Assembly: GCA_005406025.1 (NCBI GenBank)
Contig: BGZK01000099.1
Location: 124,001 to 188,000 of the forward strand
Source: Eumeta japonica
Lineage: Eukaryota > Arthropoda > Insecta > Lepidoptera > Psychidae
Direction of reading: 5' to 3'
DNA: 64,000 nucleotides
A program made the position numbers and the translations under genes. The notes beneath the pieces are model-generated. The model was not told the DNA's origin. It ran no database searches and worked only from the letters and a program-made list of their open reading frames with translations. Shown here piece by piece: positions 36,721 through 46,372 of the stretch. Each line of letters opens with the position of its first letter. Positions within the stretch are counted from its first letter, which is position 1.

Positions 36721-37561
36721 ATTGCATACAATACGACGGAATAATATTTGGTTAAATAGATTTTATCGAATTGAGAAATCTCAACACAATCATCTAGGAT
36801 GATGGAATACGTTCGTCGAAGAGAGCCGGCCGCGCCGGGAAAACGCCCACGAGCGGCGGTAGGTCACTGTTTACCCGGAGACCTAAACTAATAGGCACGC
36901 CGCGGACGCGCCTGTGCGTGACGGTGTGCGCCACGGGCCCTATCCTGTGTGCGTTTCGAAAATACTGAATTCGTCGGAACGAACCCATTACATCTACAGA
37001 CGCAGCGGACGCGTTTGTGCTTTACGGTACGTTTATAAGTGTCCTATTCCGAAATTTAGACAAATTACGTATTTTTTTCATTAACTAATACCAAAACACC
37101 CTGAAAAAAAAATTACTGATCACTTTTCCCTTTGGAATAATAAATATAGAAATTTAAAATACTTAACCCTGCGCTACGGAAGCAATCTAGAAAAGGAAAA
37201 AAGCATCATTTCACTACCTAGTCTGTATTTAATTTATCTTAATACATGCAACATATTCTACAGGTTGTATATAGACTCATGCGGTCACAAGATACCCTAG
37301 CAAATCTTTATGTGGTTTTTTCGGGATTTTGTGACCTCACCCTTGAGATATACTGTACTTTTACTACAATGTTTTTATTACAAACTTCAGGTAGGATGTC
37401 AGTCCTCCGCAGTACACTCATTGACGTTTGGGGTTTTCTGACGCCTGTTGTCACCCGCGCGATCACTACGTCCGGGACCGGCGGCTTTGATGTGCCCTCT
37501 AAGGCATAAAATTATTTGTTTAATTTCACTTAGATAAATAACTCGCTGACTCATTCGCTCG
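36721..37561. other. Noncoding intron with a GC-rich island at about 36820-36990
   Basis: The island carries GCCGGCCGCGCCGGGAAAAC and GCACGCCGCGGACGCGCCTG with an embedded AACTAATAGG site. Its minus-strand frame (36794-36988) resembles no family. Nothing else was identified. Confidence 0.35.
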
Positions 37562-37630
37562 CGGTAAGCAATCGAACCTGCTGACCTCTGTATCACTGGA
37601 CAGCATTCGGTCACCTCCGGTCTGCGGCTG
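37562..37630 (-). repeat. Possible tRNA-derived SINE head
   Basis: On the minus strand CTGTCCAGTGATACAGAGG is followed at normal tRNA spacing by CAGGTTCGATTGC, a good box B (GGTTCGANNC). Box A is weak, and no partner copy was found in the window, so it may be a decayed tRNA or SINE. Confidence 0.4.
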
Positions 37631-38529
37631 GGGATTTACCATAACTTCTTTTCTCTTTCGCTACTCCGTTAATTATATTGTTTTCACACATTTTGATTTT
37701 TTTAAAAACATAAATTTTCGATCAAAATCGTTATCGACAAATATTTATGAATACCAGAATTGTCAAAATCGAAATTTTAGTCGATATTCATCGACACATA
37801 TAAACGACTATGTTCATACCATAATTTGTATCAAAAACAACGTAAAGAGGACCATAAAGGAATGAGTCTGCATGTGAGAGAAGGAGGCCAGTCCCGATGC
37901 ACTCTACAGGCATGTGATTACACGCGTTCATCACAATTAGCATTAAATGCAGCACCGGACGGCAGATAATAAAAACATTTCTATTCTGTTTTATCGCCTA
38001 ATAGTCTCTCCACCGCAGATGTTTTGTAAAAGTATAAGAAATTCCTGACTTGTGACACATCTCTATGTGTATGCCTGTTTGTAACATAAAAACGACCGAT
38101 GTATACATATAACATAACTTCTTATTTCCGACCGCGGCACGAGCACAGTCTCAGTCTTCGCTTTCGGAGTGAAATTTCCGGATGATGGAATATGAGCTGC
38201 GTCGTCTTTGCGTGATGCATATAGAATATCTGTATTTGGAGGCTTTCACTAGTTCTGGGCGGCGTCTACGCAAACCTCGGATACAATAGATGTCAGTTTG
38301 TCTGTCGTTAATCCCTATGTCGACGCCAGATACGTTTCCGATATGGACTCTGATCCTATACTCGTACAGATCACGTTTAATTTTTGGTACATGCGATGTT
38401 TCGAAGCGACATAGTTATTAATTAGCGCTCACATGACATTGTCTCAAATTGTTCGGTTGTTTCCCACAGGTTCGATGTTGCCCGGCCCTAGTCTTACCTA
38501 TACAACTGAATAATAATAATGATATAAAT
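37631..38529. other. Noncoding intron, nothing classified
   Basis: Mixed composition. Some balanced-GC sequence lies at about 38130-38290, with no frame, splice pair or repeat recognised. Confidence 0.4.
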
Positions 38530-38662
38530 TCACGCCTATTTCCCGGAAGGGAAGGCAGAGACTATAGTTTACCAAATAATACGATCTTTGCATATCTCTC
38601 TTGCCTCACTAACGTACATAATTTTTTCATGCAAGCTCGTCGGTTTCGGGTGCTTACAATTT
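38530..38662. repeat. Lepidopteran interspersed repeat family B, copy 2
   Basis: Collinear with 26935-27072, including GCAAGCTCGTCGGTTTCGGG near the end. Same orientation as copy 1. Confidence 0.7.
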
Positions 38663-41198
38663 GACCCTTTTTCAATATGCCACCAATTTGGTCTGCATAG
38701 AATTTTCTAGGGCGACCCTTGCCGACCTTTCCACACCAGACACATTCGCTCTATAGATATATTTTGTCAGTATGAACTGAATAATACACGAATTTATAAC
38801 TGAATATTATATTAACTTAATTTACTTATACGTTCCACTGGATTCGAATCGAATAGAAACAGTTATAGAAATATTTTTTAGCGTTTTGAATGTTGAGTTA
38901 TAAATTCAATCATGAATCAATCTTATATTCATAAATATCATGAACGTAAGAGTTTATAAAGAACCTGTGGCCGTATTAAGGAATGGTTAACAATACGTTT
39001 CAGTGTATAATAAATACAGGTATTGGTATATTATAACGAATTAGACCTAACTCATAAACGATGAGCTCGTTTGTAATATATTACAGACGACAGTCGTCAA
39101 ATGCAAAGGAAATCACGATCGCACACAAGTCGGTAGTCCGAGCAAGGGGGCCGTATTAAGTAAAACGGCGGTAATCGCCCAGCGCCCGGGGCCGTCGCCG
39201 CCGGCGCACCGGCCCACCTGACCGTCTTCACGCGAGTAACACGCTAAGTGGCCGATAGATGTCGTGAACGTCGCAAACGACCGGCTGGGCTCGATGCAGA
39301 TTAGAGTACGCGTCTATCAATCCGACATTTACATTTTCTGTGACATTAAAACAGCTCATCATCGTGTGTGTACTAGAAACTGTGATTCACATATATATAT
39401 TTTTTTGACATTTAAGTATCCTATTGCTAAACCCTATTCAGGACGGGTGACGCTTTTTGCCCGTGTTCCTGTTGCATGTCTCAAAATATCATGTCCGAAT
39501 GAGGAATCGAACTTGTATTCGCCCGCAGACGGCCTTCGCCGGTTCCTCCGGGAGCGCGGCCGTTTCGTCGCTCGCATTAAAAGCGAACCGGTCCCGAGGC
39601 GACGATGCGTCAGAGCGGATCTCTCGTCGGGTTTATCACGTACTTAGCGTTTTACAATCGAATGCTTTAAGAATATTTCGAAAATTGGACACCATAAAGA
39701 TCTAAGCGATATCGTGCGAGGGAATAAATCAAGGTTGCCAACCGTCGAGTTTTCTCGGTGTGAATCTGATTTTTGAGTCTTTGTCTTATATAGTTGTATA
39801 ATAATCCTTTAAGTTTTCAAAATTTAGTAAAGATAATCCATGCATGTATTTGTATTATTATCAAACTTTACAGAGTTCACTAGATAATTCAAAAATAGTC
39901 AAAAAATATATAACAAATGAATACTCTATTCTTGGGGATTGTGAAGTATACAATTTCAAATACTTTGTTCTATTATATTATGAAAAATTATTGCTGTCAT
40001 TCTGTAATGATAGGCTTAAAGAGTTCAAAAATTTCTTCGTTACAACTGTAGAACTTCTCGATGGTTCATCATACGCTAAAAACACGTTAGAAATCAAAAA
40101 TATTTGAAATTCACATTTATGATTATAATAGACTGGTCAAGCACGAGTCGAATTCGTGCGATAAGCTTATATGCATATTCAACTTTTAATTGCATTTTTC
40201 CAAAATCCATTTAATATTCGCATGTCTTGATGGTTGATTCGGAAGTAAGTGATAAATTTGAATAAAAAAAAAACATGTAATATAGATCGGAAGTCACTAG
40301 AATATAGAACTTGCAAAAAACGCCCACCTTACATATGCTTGTCGATTGTCGTTTTATTAAATAGAAAACTGGGCAATGATTGATCTCGCATGCCAGCCCT
40401 GAAGCTTCCCGTATCGTTTTGATCGTTAAGTAATTTGAACTCTGAAAATATGAAACCATCGCTGCTCACGTTTTCAGCAATCATCAACATGCACCAAATA
40501 TATTAGTAGGGGTAAAAAATTACCCAAGTAATTGTAGTTAATACCTAAGTTTTATTTTTCAAATATTTTGTTAAAACTATCTTTTCAACGCAGCAGTCAC
40601 ATTGAATGAGGCTTAGGACATTCGTGGCAATTTTTTGAGCTCAAAAAGCAGTTAAAATTGAAAAATAATACACTCAAATTTTATAGTCAATTTTAATATA
40701 TATATTTTTGAGATTAACTATAATTGTATCTTTTGATGAATTTAATTGATTTCGAGACTTGCGACGTTCGATACAGCTTTTTATTCGCAAAAAATTATTA
40801 TTTTAGAAATTGATTTTTTTTAGTTATTACGACTTTTTTAGTTATCACTTTTGTTTGACTTTCATTTTTTGTTTACCATATTTTTGGAAGAAATGAACCG
40901 ATTTCAATCAAGCTTCAATGTTCAATGCAGTTTTATCAGGAATACAGGTAACTTGATTAGAATCAATTGATTCAAGGGCTTAGAAATTGATCGAAAAAAT
41001 AATTTCAAATGTTTTGATTTTTCGAAATATTGAAAATTCTCAAAAACTACGAAGTCGATTAATGTCAATTTTTTAAGAAATCTAAGTTTTATCTAATACT
41101 TTCAAATGTCGGAAGGCTGATTCTTATAGGTACATTCCTTCAAAAGATATTGAAGATTTACAGACGCACACAGTTAGATACACCTACACGCACACACA

Positions 41199-41253
<55 letters not shown>

Positions 41254-41892
41254 GTCTGAAAATTTCTAATAAACAACTTCCTAGGACCTCAAAACGTCGA
41301 CATCCGATAGAATCTCGATTTCAGAAGATTTCCCTAAAAACAACAACCTGCCCATTTTTATTAAAAAATGTATATTCTCAGCGGGAAATTTCAATAATCA
41401 CTTTTAATTTTTCCGCAAATTTATGTATGTATTTCGAAATATATTTTAGCACAATAATACCATTTGTTATAAACTTAGAAAAATAAATAAATATATATTA
41501 ATAAAAACATAGATACCTTCTATTTATCGTTCCGCAATATAAATTCGCACAACCTCTAAAAACCGCGATTTGCACTGCAGCCGCGGGCGTGCACACGCGC
41601 TAGCCCGAATCTCCACGTACGTACCAAAGCCGAAGTACCAATCCGAAACCCATCTAGCGCTCGCTCGCAATTACGCTTTCGAGCGAATGCGCGCGCACCG
41701 CCGTAATTTACTCCTCCGCGTTCACCGACTCGGACGGTCATTATGTTACTTTTATTTCGATGTTCGGTGTACTTTTTGCCGCGGACGTCGTACGCTGGTC
41801 TGCCGTGGTTGCGACCGAAATTCGTTGTCTTGTCTGTTCGGAATAGAACAGGAATTATTATTGTTCGATTATTGTACGTGATTACCACCTTT
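38663..41892. other. Noncoding intron with GC-rich islands and a (TA)n tract
   Basis: Islands lie at about 39120-39290 (GCCCGGGGCCGTCGCCGCCG), 39520-39640 and 41560-41730. The region around 40880-41400 has LINE 3'-UTR-like AT-rich text with CATCCGATAGAATCTCGATT and a CA/TA microsatellite. An 87-codon ATG frame at 39844-40107 (+, rich in Y, L, K and N) is unrecognised and may be chance. Confidence 0.35.
41202..41244. repeat. (TA)n microsatellite, about 21 units
   Basis: A TA run is flanked on both sides by short CA runs, a compound microsatellite. Confidence 0.97.
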
Positions 41893-42184
41893 CTGTCCGC
41901 GGCTTCGTCCGCATCGACATAGAATGCATACTCTTGCATCGACTGTTGATTATTGATCGATGTTCTTGTCAATTCCACTCCGGTTTCTGATTTTTATTCT
42001 GGTACCGGTGCGGTCCCTGTTCTCGATTTAGTTCCCCGTTTCGCTTTCAATTTTGGTACCGCTATCTGTTACGATTCCGATTTGTGCGAAGACTGTAGCT
42101 TTTAACGAGTGAAGGAATTTTTAGACTCGTAATGGTTTGGTTCAATAGTACAAATACGCGGACGAAGTTGAGAACTAATGCTAG
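41893..42184. mobile_element. Short inverted-repeat element containing a GATTCC-like tract, copy 3
   Basis: The left part CTGTCCGCGGCTTCGTCCGC (about 41893-41912) is the inverse of GCGGACGAAGCCGCGG. The right part ACGCGGACGAAGTTGAGAAC followed by TAATGCTAGTA ends at about 42184. GCGGACGAAG is therefore present at both ends in inverted orientation, and CTAGT ends the right side as in the element at 24795-25124. Between them (about 41960-42090) runs the degenerate CCGGTTTCTGATTTT, CCTGTTCTCGATTTAG, TTACGATTCCGATTTG series seen at 9000-9185 and 28630-28800. This ties the GATTCC tracts and the CGAAG termini into one family. Confidence 0.55.
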
Positions 42185-42249
42185 TAAATAGAATGAAGAC
42201 AGATGCATATTTTCATGGAATGTTGTGACAAAATTTTAAGTTGATCGAC

Positions 42250-43080
42250 CATACTTTTCGAGTTTTACGACCACAAAGATACAGAGACTGCTGTTTAGAG
42301 TTCTGCAGTAAACAAAGAACCTTTATAGGTTTCGCCATGCCCGTCCGTCCGTTCTCCTGTCTGTCGATCTATCCGTGGCTTAGCTCAGAAATTTTAAGAA
42401 CTAAAAAACTGTTATTTGGTATAGGAATACGTATTGATTACACCCACAAAATGTAAGGATATAATCTAGAAAAAGATTTTTTTATTATATCTCCTCTACT
42501 ATAAAGTGGGGATGATTTTTTTTCTGATCTATCTTTAGACAGCTCATTCAAAAACCAAAAACTGTAAAAAACATTTATCCATTTAGCTATCCATTTGCGA
42601 AATATTAAGTCTTAAAATGCTATTTTTTGTTAGAACCAAGTATCTCCCCCACCAGCTACATGGTTATTTTTAGAAATGTGTAACAATTAACGACGGCAAT
42701 ATATATAACGAAGTTAAAAGGAAAATTATCACAGCTAAGTAACCTTTACAAGTTAACGAGTGATAGTCGATCAACTTATAAAATGTACTTAAAGAAGTAA
42801 AAAGCAAAATTTCGTACAAATTCCACTTTAAAGTACTTAATTGCGTTGTTGGTTGTGTAAAATAGGCAGTATAGATAAGTTTATGAATCATATAAAATTA
42901 TGGAAATATAAAATGATGACATCCTTAATACCCGTCGTATGTCGGCCCGTTTTTGGATGTTATTAGCCATTAAACCGTGAACTCAGGTTCATAGTATCAA
43001 ACAAAAAGCACCCTTCTAAGTATAAGGGAAACCACAGAACCCTACACTGCGCCCGATACGCACTTGGCTGGTTATTTTTT
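42250..43080 (+). repeat. Long lepidopteran interspersed repeat family C, copy 2
   Basis: It starts TTTTCGAGTTTTACGACCAC, then ACCTTTATAGGTTTCGCCAT and CCCGTCCGTCCGTTC. Its middle contains TATAAAGTGGGGATGATTTT and TCCATTTGCGAAATATTAAG. It ends CAGAACCCTACACTGCGCCC, ATACGCACTTGGCTGG and Ts. It is collinear with 35968-36720 at both ends. The two copies differ internally, so they are old or from different subfamilies. Confidence 0.78.
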
Positions 43081-44027
43081 ATATTTATAATATTGTTTTC
43101 TTTCGCCGCTTTTGCTAGACAAAATATTGCGCTAATCGTTCCAAGTGATTGTTAGCTTTATTACAAAACAATGTTGGAAAAGCGGTGTGATAGTCTAATT
43201 TTATTATTATAGTATTTGTTTACGCATAGTCGTGGTGTTGTCATTTGTTCAGGGTACTGTTCCCCGTTTTTTGTTTGTTGACTGTACCGACTCCACTTTG
43301 TCTCCACGTGACTGTAATAGAAGTGTCATCGTACACATGTTCATTAAAAACCGGATATAAAATGAAATATTATCTAATTTGGAAGAAAAATAAATATTTC
43401 TGGTTATCTTTTACAATTTCTTGTAATCAATTTAATTAAGGTAACAAAATGTCTTCATTGAGTCACTGCGATAGTTTCAAATGATCTGATTGGATAAATT
43501 GTTTTAAGATTACACTCGAAAGTATTAATTATTTGTGGTTGACTTAATGGTATCAGAATTGTCTAGTAGTTTCTAGTACACCAATCATATCTAAGACAGT
43601 GATGAAATGATGAACACATCAAACTGATATTAATATATTCAAAATTATTTTATTGTGATTTGTTAACACGTAGTTGACAAGTGAAACATACCGTCCGCTG
43701 GTACCATGGCTTATACTTGAACTAGTAAGTTTGTAAATTTATCTTGCTGATTTGCTGCCCAACTCTGAATGCGTATGTTGCATCAATTGCGTGCTCAGGA
43801 TCTGGAACTCAACCAAGTCCAAACCATCAAATTAAAACTCTAGTACTCATAGGAATCCGAAAAATGAGATATTTTAACAAAGAAACAACTAATTTGGATC
43901 AGTTGATCGTTTTTAGGGATTGTCGTATCAGTTATCGCTCCACTCTACTGAGGCTTATCCTCCCTTAATCTATTTCTGTTTTTGGAGAACTCCCATCCCC
44001 AGTCTGCGCTGAGCCAGCATTAAGGGC
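43081..44027. other. AT-rich intron, no feature seen
   Basis: Short open frames only (43245-43439 and 43744-43968), without recognisable motifs. Confidence 0.5.
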
Positions 44028-44123
44028 CCGCGCACCTCGATCTTATGATAAAAGTCGAGGGTCCGCGCACCTCGATCTTGTGATAAAAGTCGAGGGTCCG
44101 CGCACCTCGATCTTGTGATAAAA
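44028..44123. repeat. 35-bp tandem repeat, about 2.7 copies
   Basis: Units begin CCGCGCACCTCGATCTT at 44028, 44063 and 44098; the first two are full and differ by one base (TATG or TGTG). Each unit contains ACCTCGA and TCGAGGGT as inverted halves, so every repeat can fold into a small hairpin. Lies about 940 bp upstream of the second pangolin exon. Confidence 0.95.
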
Positions 44124-45060
44124 ATCATACTATGATATGGACCAAGTAAACGTAAAACGTAAAAAGAAATCCTGTTCTAAATTTGTGTGTTTGCGAATGT
44201 GTTTCTAAAATTCGATCACGTTTTCAAAGTAATCTTATCGTTTCTAAAAAAATTCATGTCATTGAGAATTTTCAAACTGAATTTGTTTTAGAAAAATATT
44301 AATAAGAATTCTACATATTTGTGACAATTTTTAAATTATTGAAAATCAAGATAATCTTAAGAATATCAATCTTTTTGATCATCGAATATATTTATTAGTA
44401 AAAACAAAACAACTTGGATTTCGATAGATCATTATATATATAAAAAAAATAGAAATATTAAAAAGGAAATTTTAATTTTACCTTCAATAATCAATATCTA
44501 TATACTGATATTGCTGATTCTCAGAATCACAGTCAATAAGTAATCCACGTGCTTATCGACCGAATGTAATAATGCAGTTGACGATTCTAATTGGGGCCTT
44601 TTACCAGAATAAGTGCCGTGTTGATACTTTGTGACTCATATATACAATTGTAACATTTAAATGCGCGTAGTGCGTAAAAGCAGCGCTCGAGATGAAAGAG
44701 ACGGGTGACAGGTTATTAGCGCTATCTCGCTCATTACTCATCGCGGTATGAGCACATTCTTCGCGCCGATAACGTAAATGCATACCCGCGAAATTTAAAA
44801 AATCAATGCAATGATGCACCTATTGGGTCACGAGACTGTAGTAATATCGTGATTTATTTAATTTTTAATTAAAATGATAATAATAAGGAAATACGATACA
44901 AAAACGATCCGGCTGAGGAGTTAGGGAAATTAAATTACCCACTATGTTGATCAAACGGCGGTCAAAGAAGGAAATATCTGCCCGAAGCAACTATACTACT
45001 CATTTATCAGTCGTTGCCATTAATAATTATGATGAATTATAACGTGTACACGGTTTGCAG
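44124..45060. other. pan: Intron leading to the second pangolin exon
   Basis: AT-rich. A balanced segment at about 44600-44780 (AGCGCTCGAGATGAAAGAGA, TATCTCGCTCATTACTCATC) resembles common moth repeat text but was not matched to a second copy. It ends in the acceptor at 45060. Confidence 0.45.
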
Positions 45061-45161
45061 GTAAACTCGAACCCCATCCAGCGGCCGGCTTCAACATGGG
45101 CTACCTCATGGCGCCGTACCCCTACCCCAACGGGGGGGCGCACCCCCTGCCCGTCTCTATG
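45061..45161 (+). CDS. pan: pangolin/TCF internal coding exon (101 nt)
   Basis: This exon follows the acceptor TTTGCAG (45054-45060) and ends before the donor GTGAGT (45162-45167). It starts with the last two bases of a glycine codon and then has 33 full codons, so the following intron is phase 0. The peptide begins KLEPHPAAGFNMGYL and ends HPLPVSM, with a proline/tyrosine-rich middle containing PYPYPNGG. The order FNMGYL, tyrosine/proline stretch, NG, LPV(S/T)M is that of the Pangolin segment between the beta-catenin-binding N terminus and the central Pro-rich region. Codons are GC-rich, unlike the AT-rich flanks. A homopolymer of seven Gs lies in the NGG codons and is a likely place for a sequencing error, but the frame as given is intact. 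The next exon, expected to start with an ANK/ANR-like peptide, was not seen before 64000. Confidence 0.92.
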
Positions 45162-46046
45162 GTGAGTGAGATCGTCTCCTGCGGGCCCAGCATGACGCCC
45201 TGGACGAGAGTCTATAGGAATACCCGTTTCATTCATTATGCTGCGCGATAAAGACGGTATTATAGAGACTCGTCACTACGGCGTCATGCTAGGCTCGCTG
45301 TTCGCTACTTCGGTCAGTTACGCTATTAAATTACAACGGCAGGTTGCATCAAACGATAGATACCGAATTCATAAATATAAAATTTCACACATTGTTCGTA
45401 ATTTCTAAAATCTTATGTATTACGTTTGAGAGTTGCGTTTTTTCCTTTGCTGCAGCCCGTCTTAAGAACCTCTTTGTCTTGAGAAATCGTCTTTGATATT
45501 GAGGAAGATTTGAGGAAGAAGATGAAAATGCTAGTCGAAACATTTCTAAAATGTGTTTATTTAAAATATTTTGGTTGAAAAGTAAAAAAAAAACCTTTCC
45601 TCAACGCCAGCGTCCACCAGCGTCGAGGTTCAGCCAGTTATTAGTTATAAGGAAATAGTCGTGAATAGCTATATAATTCAGCTTTGTGCATGAGACATTT
45701 TTTTTTAAATAGATCCAATTTATTTCATTGGGTTCCATTTTTGAGACATTTCAACAAGACAAGGACGTATCTTCTTTATAATCTGGCTTTCATATTTTTT
45801 CATCGTTCTGCTACACGTATAATGTGTGTCAGATTTTCAATTTCACGTCAAATTCTAAACACACGAAATATTTGTTTAGAGATAAAAAAAAAACCTCTTA
45901 AAAACATACTTTTATCGATATCGAGTTATCGTTATCAGATCGATTCGCGTCCAACTGAATATCCATGTTTTCTAGTCTGATAATGCATAATGTTGTATGT
46001 AATCGACGTGACGTGCATTATCACTGCAACCGCTCGTCAACCGGAG
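45162..46046. other. pan: Start of the downstream pangolin intron
   Basis: After the donor the composition drifts from GC-rich to AT-rich within about 100 bp. A 98-codon frame at 45684-45980 has no recognised motif. No repeat was identified. Confidence 0.45.
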
Positions 46047-46120
46047 CGGACGGATGGCTCGGTGGTTGAGAGCGCCCACAGGGGGCGCTGCGGAAGCAGA
46101 GTTCGAGTCTTGACGGACTG
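46047..46120 (+). repeat. tRNA-derived SINE head (plus strand)
   Basis: GGATGGCTCGGTGGTTGAGA (about 46052-46071) has a near-consensus polymerase III box A (TGGCTCGGTGG) and a perfect 4-bp D stem, GCTC with GAGC. GAGTTCGAGTCTTG (about 46099-46112) is the matching box B. The spacing of about 35 nt between boxes suits a tRNA with an extra arm; TGCGGAAGCA could form that arm. The middle AGCGCCCACAGGGGGCGCT has 7-bp inverted halves. No intact acceptor stem, so this is a SINE head or tRNA relic, not a working tRNA gene. Confidence 0.7.
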
Positions 46121-46299
46121 CGCGTTGAATATTTTCCCGAATCGTATACAGATTGGAAACATCAACTTCTCTAGTCATTCCGGCGATTGTCACCGACGCG
46201 GTGACTTAGTCTTAGATGAATGGCTGAGCTTGCTTCGAAAGCTGAACAAGTGGTTCGACTTAAATCATAGAAATTATTGGTCGTCGTTGAATTCGCATG

Positions 46300-46372
46300 G
46301 ATAAATATCGAACCTGTCCCGTCTTAATTCGACACCAACACTTCAACCACTCGCCCACCACAGCTTTTGCTT
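46300..46372 (-). repeat. tRNA-derived SINE head (minus strand)
   Basis: On the minus strand TGGGCGAGTGGTTGAAGTG is a good box A (TGGCNNAGTGG with one change) and, about 32 nt later, ACAGGTTCGATATTTATC holds box B. It faces the plus-strand head at 46047-46120, so two polymerase III type promoters point toward each other across about 180 bp. Confidence 0.6.

Larger units (their letters stand above)
25949..45060 (+). other. pan: 19,112-bp phase-1 intron of pangolin
   Basis: The intron is bounded by GTAAGT (25949) and TTTGCAG (ending 45060). It holds a CA microsatellite only about 85 bp after the donor, a dead mariner, a SINE, two long lepidopteran repeats, an inverted-repeat element, a 35-bp tandem repeat and several GC-rich islands. 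No further exon giving a Pangolin-like peptide was recognised between the two coding exons, and the phases make a direct junction possible. A short alternative exon cannot be excluded by eye. Confidence 0.85.

Noticed and set aside
39844..40107. 87-codon ATG frame (+), Y/L/K/N-rich
   Set aside because: Composition mirrors the AT-rich intron and no family is recognised.
41556..41978. 140-codon minus-strand open frame
   Set aside because: Starts at GTG. Its first part is the translated end of an inverted-repeat element (the residues around DADEAADR are the GCGGACGAAGCCGCGG motif) and the rest is a GC-rich patch.
46047..46120. Functional tRNA gene
   Set aside because: Box A, box B and D stem are present, but acceptor stems do not pair and the T stem is poor; fits a SINE head better.
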